A stretch of DNA of 64,000 nt from SIG565 sp045651765 (GTDB lineage Bacteria > Bacillota > Clostridia > Oscillospirales > Acutalibacteraceae). The position numbers and the translations under genes are program-made. Under the pieces are notes generated by a model, which was not told the origin of the DNA, did no database searches, and saw only the letters and a list, made by a program, of their open reading frames with translations. The DNA lies in the NCBI GenBank assembly GCA_045651765.1, contig JAZRSY010000008.1, positions 124,001 to 188,000 on the forward strand, given 5' to 3'. Below are positions 59,375-64,000 of the stretch, piece by piece; position 1 is the stretch's first letter, and the number at the start of each line of letters is the position of its first letter.

Positions 59375-60322
59375 ATGAAAAATATTTATTTTATAATTGC
59401 GGTTGCACTTATATTTTTTATGCTTATTATTCCGCTTTTAACACTAACACTTAACCAAAAAACCGACTTAACACCACAAACCCCTATAACAAACACACAA
59501 ATAAAAGAATTTTTGGTAAAAGACACCCAAACGGGTGAAATAACAAATGTGGCGGTAAGTGATTATATTTATGGTGTTGTGGCGGCCGAAATGCCGGCCG
59601 AATACGAAAGCGAAGCCTTAAAAGCGCAGGCAATAGCAGCGTATACATACGCCGTTTTTAAATCACAAAAAAACAGCGCCGAAGGCTATCACATTACCAA
59701 CGACTATAAAGTCGACCAAGCCTTTATAACCAAACAAGAGGCACGGGAAAAATGGCAAGATAAAGCCGATTTTTACGAACAAAAAATTGTGGCTGCCGTA
59801 AATGCTGTTGGCGGAAAATACATAGACTATAACGGCGAGCCTATTTTGGCGCTCTACCATGCAATTTCGGGCGGAAAAACCGAGAGTTGTGAGGCCGTTT
59901 TCGGCAACAGTCTGCCATACCTTTGTGGTGTCGACAGCAGCGGCGACGTTTTAAACCCCGATTACCAAAAAACACAATCTTTCACGCCCGAACAGTTTAG
60001 TTCCGCTTTGAAAGAATCGGTGGAACTTAGCGGCGAGCCAATAAATTGGATTACCGAAGTTAAAACCCAAGAAAACGGGTACATACAAAGCGTTACGGTT
60101 GGCGGGGTAACCATAAAAGGTACCGAAATCCGCAAACTTTTGGGGTTAAGGTCGGCCAATTTTGATGTTGCTTTCGGGGAAAATTTTGACTTTACGGTCA
60201 GGGGTTACGGCCATGGCGTAGGTTTAAGCCAAAGCGGAGCAAATTATTTGGCAAAACAGGGCAAAACAGCCGAAGAAATAATAAATTGGTATTACCCCGG
60301 TTGCACAATAAAAAGCAATTAA
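59375..60322 (+). CDS. spoIID: Stage II sporulation protein D
   Basis: SpoIID is a membrane-bound lytic transglycosylase that thins septal peptidoglycan during engulfment. The 315-aa protein has one N-terminal helix, the catalytic stretch VVAAEMPAEYESEALKAQAI (the Glu after AA), YHAISGGKTESCEAVFG and the C-terminal RGYGHGVGLSQSGA. AAAGG lies before the ATG. SpoIIM, SpoIIP and SpoIIQ are not in the window. It converges on rsmI with a four-base overlap. Confidence 0.93.
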   Translation: MKNIYFIIAVALIFFMLIIPLLTLTLNQKTDLTPQTPITNTQIKEFLVKDTQTGEITNVAVSDYIYGVVAAEMPAEYESEALKAQAIAAYTYAVFKSQKNSAEGYHITNDYKVDQAFITKQEAREKWQDKADFYEQKIVAAVNAVGGKYIDYNGEPILALYHAISGGKTESCEAVFGNSLPYLCGVDSSGDVLNPDYQKTQSFTPEQFSSALKESVELSGEPINWITEVKTQENGYIQSVTVGGVTIKGTEIRKLLGLRSANFDVAFGENFDFTVRGYGHGVGLSQSGANYLAKQGKTAEEIINWYYPGCTIKSN

Positions 60323-61149
60323 TTGTTAACTAACAGTTTATAAATATCGCCTTTTTTAAGGCCTGTAATTTTGGCAGCTTGTTTTGCCGCATCCGACGGT
60401 GAAAGCCCGTTTTTAACAAAGTCCAAGGCAATGTTTTTGGCATCGCTTAAGGTGTATGTTGGCGCGGCATCTTGCTCGTTAAAACCTGAAACCAGCAGAA
60501 CATATTCGCCTTTTGGCGCATTAACATTAAACTCGGCTAAAGCACCGCTAAAGGTGGTTTTAAACACATTTTCGTGCAGTTTGGTAATCTCTTTAACAAG
60601 GGCAATTTCACGCTCGCCAAAGCAATCTAACATATCACTTAAAGTTGCAATAAGTTTGTGAGGAGCCTCGTAAAAGCACATGGTTCGAGTTTCGTGTTTT
60701 AAACTTTCAAGGTGTTGTTTGCGACTTAATTTGTTAACCGACAAAAAACCTTCAAAGCAAAAACGACCGGTGTGAATACCCGAAAGAGCCAATGCGGTTG
60801 TGAGCGCTGTGGGGCCGGGAACCGATTCCACAGGCACCTTATGTTTGTGTGCGAGAGCCACTAAATCTTGCCCGGGGTCAGATATTGCAGGCATGCCCGC
60901 ATCGGTAACCAAAGCGCAGTTTTCGCCGCTTAAAATTCGGTTTATAATAATTTCGCCTTTGGCTGCCTTGTTGTGCTCAAAATACGAAATTAAGGGTTTT
61001 TTAATATCAAAATAGTTTAATAATTTTGAGGTAACACGGGTGTCTTCGGCCGCAATAAAGTCAACCTTACCCAAGGTTTCGACCCCACGGGGAGAAAAAT
61101 CGCCCAAATTACCGATTGGGGTACCTACAACATAAAGTTTTCCGCTCAT
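60319..61149 (-). CDS. rsmI: 16S rRNA 2'-O-methyltransferase RsmI
   Basis: RsmI methylates the ribose of C1402 in 16S rRNA. The 276-aa protein opens LYVVGTPIGNLGDFSPRG, then AAEDTRVTSKLL, the ALVTDAGMPAISDPG loop and FYEAPHKL, all family markers. It shares one base with the trmN6-like gene, as in B. subtilis yabB-yabC. Confidence 0.95.
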   Translation of the reverse strand: MSGKLYVVGTPIGNLGDFSPRGVETLGKVDFIAAEDTRVTSKLLNYFDIKKPLISYFEHNKAAKGEIIINRILSGENCALVTDAGMPAISDPGQDLVALAHKHKVPVESVPGPTALTTALALSGIHTGRFCFEGFLSVNKLSRKQHLESLKHETRTMCFYEAPHKLIATLSDMLDCFGEREIALVKEITKLHENVFKTTFSGALAEFNVNAPKGEYVLLVSGFNEQDAAPTYTLSDAKNIALDFVKNGLSPSDAAKQAAKITGLKKGDIYKLLVNN

Positions 61150-61883
61150 TACAGGTAGGCCTCCTTATAAACTGAATATATTTTTAGCATCTCTTCGCTA
61201 AAATTGCCATCCTGCTCAATATAAAGTTCGGGCTCGATAATAAGGCCTGTGTTAGCGCATTTTTTGCCCTCCACAAGCACAAGCCACGGCTTTTGTCCAA
61301 GCCGTTGGGTTACACACCTAAGGCGCTTTGGCTCTAATTTATAAAGCCGCATTAAATCTAAAAGTTCAGCCAACCTTTCGGGTCTGTGGCAAACACAAAA
61401 TCTGCCCGAAGTTTGCAAAAGTCGAGCTGCTGTTTTAACAATATCTTCAAGGCTGCACTCAACCTCGTGCCGCGCAACACTTTTAACGGCGTCGGGGTTT
61501 TTTATGCCGGCACCGGGTGCTTTATAGGGTGGGTTGCAGGTTATTAAATTATAAACACCAAATTCTGTTTTGCCTGATAAATTAGTTAAATTACCCTCAA
61601 TAACACTAAAATTTTTAAGGTTGAGTTCTTTTATTGTTTTGTTGCAAAGCATACAGGCCTCACTGCTAATATCCACCCCAACGGCGCTTTTTAAAAGTCC
61701 GTCGCGCAGCAAAATAAGGGGTATAATGCCGCAGCCTGTGCCTAAATCTAAAAATAAATCACTTTTTTTGGCACGCGCAAAATTAGCCAGCAAAATGGCA
61801 TCTGTGCCAAAGGAGTGGTGTTTTGTTACATTCACAAAGAAGCCTTTACCCAAAGGCTCTTTTTTTATTATTGTTTGCTCCAT
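61149..61883 (-). CDS. tRNA1(Val) adenine-N6 methyltransferase-like (YabB/TrmN6)
   Basis: A 244-aa Rossmann methyltransferase: SAM loop FLDLGTGCGIIPLILL at about 40-55 and the N6-adenine motif NPPYKAPG. It fits the TrmN6/YabB family that modifies A37 of tRNA-Val. Overlaps cysS by 16 bp and rsmI by one. Confidence 0.88.
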   Translation of the reverse strand: MEQTIIKKEPLGKGFFVNVTKHHSFGTDAILLANFARAKKSDLFLDLGTGCGIIPLILLRDGLLKSAVGVDISSEACMLCNKTIKELNLKNFSVIEGNLTNLSGKTEFGVYNLITCNPPYKAPGAGIKNPDAVKSVARHEVECSLEDIVKTAARLLQTSGRFCVCHRPERLAELLDLMRLYKLEPKRLRCVTQRLGQKPWLVLVEGKKCANTGLIIEPELYIEQDGNFSEEMLKIYSVYKEAYL

Positions 61884-63247
61884 TTTACGCCGTTGGGTGT
61901 GTCTTCAAGCACTATTCCCATTTCCTTTAATTTATCTCTTATAGAATCTGCCAAGGCAAAATCTTTAGCCTTGCGGGCGGCCGTTCTTTGTGCTATTAAT
62001 TCTTCAACCTCGGCCTCGAGTGAATCAGATTTGCGGTTATAAAGCAGACCTAAAACGCCGCAAAGTTCATCAAACAACGCTAAAGATGCTGTAAGAGCCT
62101 CTTTTTTGGCCGATGAATCTATAAGCAGGTTAATGTCTTTAGCTAAATTGAAGATTTCAGCCAAAGCGTCGGCGGTGTTAAGGTCGTCGTTTAAAGCGGC
62201 AATAAAGTTTTCGCGGCGAGAATCAAGGCTTTTTGGGGCTTCGCCGCCAGGCTCTGCATGAGAAATTGCAAACTCAAGCCTTTCGCGGCAGGTGTAAAGC
62301 CTTTGTAAAGCGTTTTGCGCTTGGGTAACAATGTCTAACGAATAGTTAATTGGGCTGCGGTAGTGCGAGGAAATCATAATATACCTAATGGGTTCGTAAC
62401 CGTATTTTTCGGCAACATCGCGCACTGTGAAAAAGTTGCCGAGCGATTTCGACATTTTGCGGTTATCAACATTAATAAAGCCGTTGTGCATCCAATAATG
62501 TGCAAAATCGCAACCGTTGGCGCACTCGCTTTGGGCAATCTCATTTTCGTGGTGTGGAAATATTAAATCGAATCCGCCACAATGAATGTCTATGGTTTTG
62601 CCCAAATATTTTGTAGACATTGCCGAACATTCTATATGCCAGCCCGGTCTGCCCTTACCAAAGGGCGACTCCCAAAACGGCTCGCCCGGTTTTGCGCCTT
62701 TCCAGAGGCAGAAATCCATGGCATCTTCCTTAATTTCGCCAACCGAGATGCGAGCGCCCGACTCTAAATCCTCTAACGGTTGGTGCGAAAGTTTGCCGTA
62801 TTCGTTAAATTTTTTGGCTCTGAAATAAACATCCCCGCCCGATAAATAGGCATAATCTTTTTCAATAAGGGTGTTAATGATTTTTATAATTTCGTCAATG
62901 TTTTCGGTGGCTCTGGGGTGCACGGTGGCCTCTTTAACGTTAAGGCCTTGCGAATCCACCTTAAACTCTTTAATGTAACGTTCGGCCACCTCGGGCACAG
63001 TAATGCCTTCTTCGTTGGCTTTTTTAATTAATTTATCGTCAATATCGGTAAAGTTTTGCACAAAGGTAACCTTGTAACCCTGCCACTCTAAAAAACGGCG
63101 CAAAACATCAAACACACACAACGGCCTTGCGTTGCCAATGTGAATGTAGTTGTAAACGGTTGGGCCGCAGGCATAAATTTTTGCCGTACCCTCTTCAATA
63201 GGCACAAATTCGTCTTTTTTACGGGTTAATGTGTTAAATATTTTCAT
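61868..63247 (-). CDS. cysS: Cysteinyl-tRNA synthetase
   Basis: CysS charges tRNA-Cys. The 459-aa class I enzyme has YACGPTVYNYIHIGNARP (HIGH as HIGN), the zinc-binding GWHIECSAMS and HHENEIAQSE, and KMSKSLGNF. It overlaps cysE by 14 bp, so both are under the T-box ahead of cysE. Confidence 0.97.
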   Translation of the reverse strand: MKIFNTLTRKKDEFVPIEEGTAKIYACGPTVYNYIHIGNARPLCVFDVLRRFLEWQGYKVTFVQNFTDIDDKLIKKANEEGITVPEVAERYIKEFKVDSQGLNVKEATVHPRATENIDEIIKIINTLIEKDYAYLSGGDVYFRAKKFNEYGKLSHQPLEDLESGARISVGEIKEDAMDFCLWKGAKPGEPFWESPFGKGRPGWHIECSAMSTKYLGKTIDIHCGGFDLIFPHHENEIAQSECANGCDFAHYWMHNGFINVDNRKMSKSLGNFFTVRDVAEKYGYEPIRYIMISSHYRSPINYSLDIVTQAQNALQRLYTCRERLEFAISHAEPGGEAPKSLDSRRENFIAALNDDLNTADALAEIFNLAKDINLLIDSSAKKEALTASLALFDELCGVLGLLYNRKSDSLEAEVEELIAQRTAARKAKDFALADSIRDKLKEMGIVLEDTPNGVKWSKQ

Positions 63248-63878
63248 TGTTCGTTACCTCTTTCAAAGTGTTTTCTAACTCTTTAATTCTAATTTCAAGT
63301 CTGCAAAGCTCTTGGGCTACAGGGTCGGGAATATGGATTTGGTCGAGCGGTGTAACCTTGGCGCCGCCACGGCGCACAATACGGGCGGGTACACCCACAA
63401 CCGTGCAGTTTTCGGGCACCTCTTCGAGCACAACGGCACCTGCCGCAATGCGAGAGTTATCACCCACTTTAAACGGACCCAAAACCTTAGCGCCCGAGCT
63501 TATCATAACATTGTTACCAATGGTTGGGTGGCGTTTGCCAACATCTTTGCCGGTACCGCCCAGCGTAACACCCTGGTAAATTAAAACATCGTCGCCAATT
63601 TCGGCCGTTTCGCCAATAACAACACCATGGCCGTGGTCTATAACCAAACGTCTGCCAATTTTAGCGCCGGGGTGAATTTCAATTCCCGTAACACGCGCGG
63701 CGTGCTGTGAAATAAAGCGTGCAATAAAAAACATATTGTGTTTGTAAAAAAAGTGCGCGCGCCTATACATTCTTATGGCTTTAACACCCGGGTACAAGAA
63801 AAATATTTCCAAGGCGTTTTTTGCGGCAGGGTCGCGCTCCATAACGGCGGCAATATCTTCTCTAATTCTTTTAAACAT
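63234..63878 (-). CDS. cysE: Serine O-acetyltransferase
   Basis: CysE makes O-acetylserine, the precursor of cysteine. The 214-aa hexapeptide-repeat protein has ARFISQHAARVTGIEIHPGA, IDHGHGVVIGETAEIGDDVL and KRHPTIGNNVMI, as in bacterial CysE. AGGGGGAAGTT precedes the ATG. A T-box leader lies directly upstream, tying expression to charged tRNA-Cys. Confidence 0.95.
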   Translation of the reverse strand: MFKRIREDIAAVMERDPAAKNALEIFFLYPGVKAIRMYRRAHFFYKHNMFFIARFISQHAARVTGIEIHPGAKIGRRLVIDHGHGVVIGETAEIGDDVLIYQGVTLGGTGKDVGKRHPTIGNNVMISSGAKVLGPFKVGDNSRIAAGAVVLEEVPENCTVVGVPARIVRRGGAKVTPLDQIHIPDPVAQELCRLEIRIKELENTLKEVTNNENI

Positions 63879-63895
63879 AACTTCCCCCTAAAAAA

Positions 63896-64000
63896 ATAAA
63901 CCCCCGTTGCAAAAGCAACGGAGGCGAAGTTTCGCGGTTCCACTCCTGTTTATAACTCAAAGGCTTTAACGCAGCCGTACGCATAAAAGATACTTTTTAA
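63896..64000 (-). promoter_or_regulatory. T-box riboswitch (3' part) before cysE-cysS
   Basis: On the minus strand the conserved GAGTGGAACCGCG box is followed by a CCTCCGTTGC/GCAACGGGGG terminator stem and a T run, then cysE. Uncharged tRNA pairs with the box and lets transcription continue. The specifier loop lies beyond the right edge; Cys is inferred from the genes. Confidence 0.9.

Overview
The window looks like the replication-origin region of a spore-forming, low-to-moderate GC Firmicute. It is most like an uncultured gut clostridium of the Ruminococcaceae/Oscillospirales type; this placement is inferred from gene content, with no searches run. Signs for it are spoIIID, spoIID, a spoVAE-like gene and a SpoVB-type flippase. 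The origin order dnaA-dnaN-yaaA-recF-remB-gyrB-gyrA, the glgC-glgD-glgA glycogen operon and a T-box ahead of cysE-cysS fit the same group. Nearly all core genes have good Shine-Dalgarno sites and intrinsic terminators.

Layout, left to right. 0-3 kb: the end of an ECF transporter S component, coaX, a small inserted cassette that begins with a copied coaX 5' end, and the rpsF-ssb-rpsR operon. 3-10 kb: an NhaC-type antiporter, glgC-glgD-glgA, uppP and convergent ppa. 10-12.8 kb: a one-pass membrane protein, then a tRNA-Tyr/tRNA-Thr locus carrying two small insertions, each flanked by a copy of a tRNA 3' end. 12.8-18.8 kb: a sugar ABC importer without its ATPase, an attenuated uraA-upp operon and a conserved hypothetical. 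18.9-22.2 kb: a decayed prophage tail module (baseplate J, DUF2313-like protein, one still-open tail spike). 22.2-29.3 kb: rsmA, a four-gene Gld-type ABC system, and a DUF1015 protein.

29.3-36 kb: tRNA-Met and tRNA-Glu, spoIIID, a beta-helix lipoprotein, and a surface locus made of a 1318-aa BspA-type leucine-rich protein, a 39-aa peptide and an acidic lipoprotein. 36-40.4 kb: rfbA-C-B-D (dTDP-rhamnose) followed by a prohibitin-like gene. 40.4-45.7 kb: parA-parB with two parS sites, spoVAE, two PH-domain membrane proteins and rarA. 45.8-49.6 kb: SpoVB-type flippase, QueG-like protein, tadA and a CPBP protease. 49.6-58.3 kb: gyrA to dnaA with a probable oriC between dnaA and dnaN. 58.4-64 kb: a Phe-rich membrane protein, spoIID, rsmI, trmN6-like, cysS, cysE and a partial T-box.

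The least ordinary parts are the insertions that copy a piece of a conserved gene (coaX 5' end, tRNA-Tyr and tRNA-Thr 3' ends), the LRR/peptide/lipoprotein surface locus, the parS pair built into one long hairpin, and an origin with TTATTAACA repeats in place of classical DnaA boxes. I see no CRISPR array, no rRNA, no transposase and no integrase.
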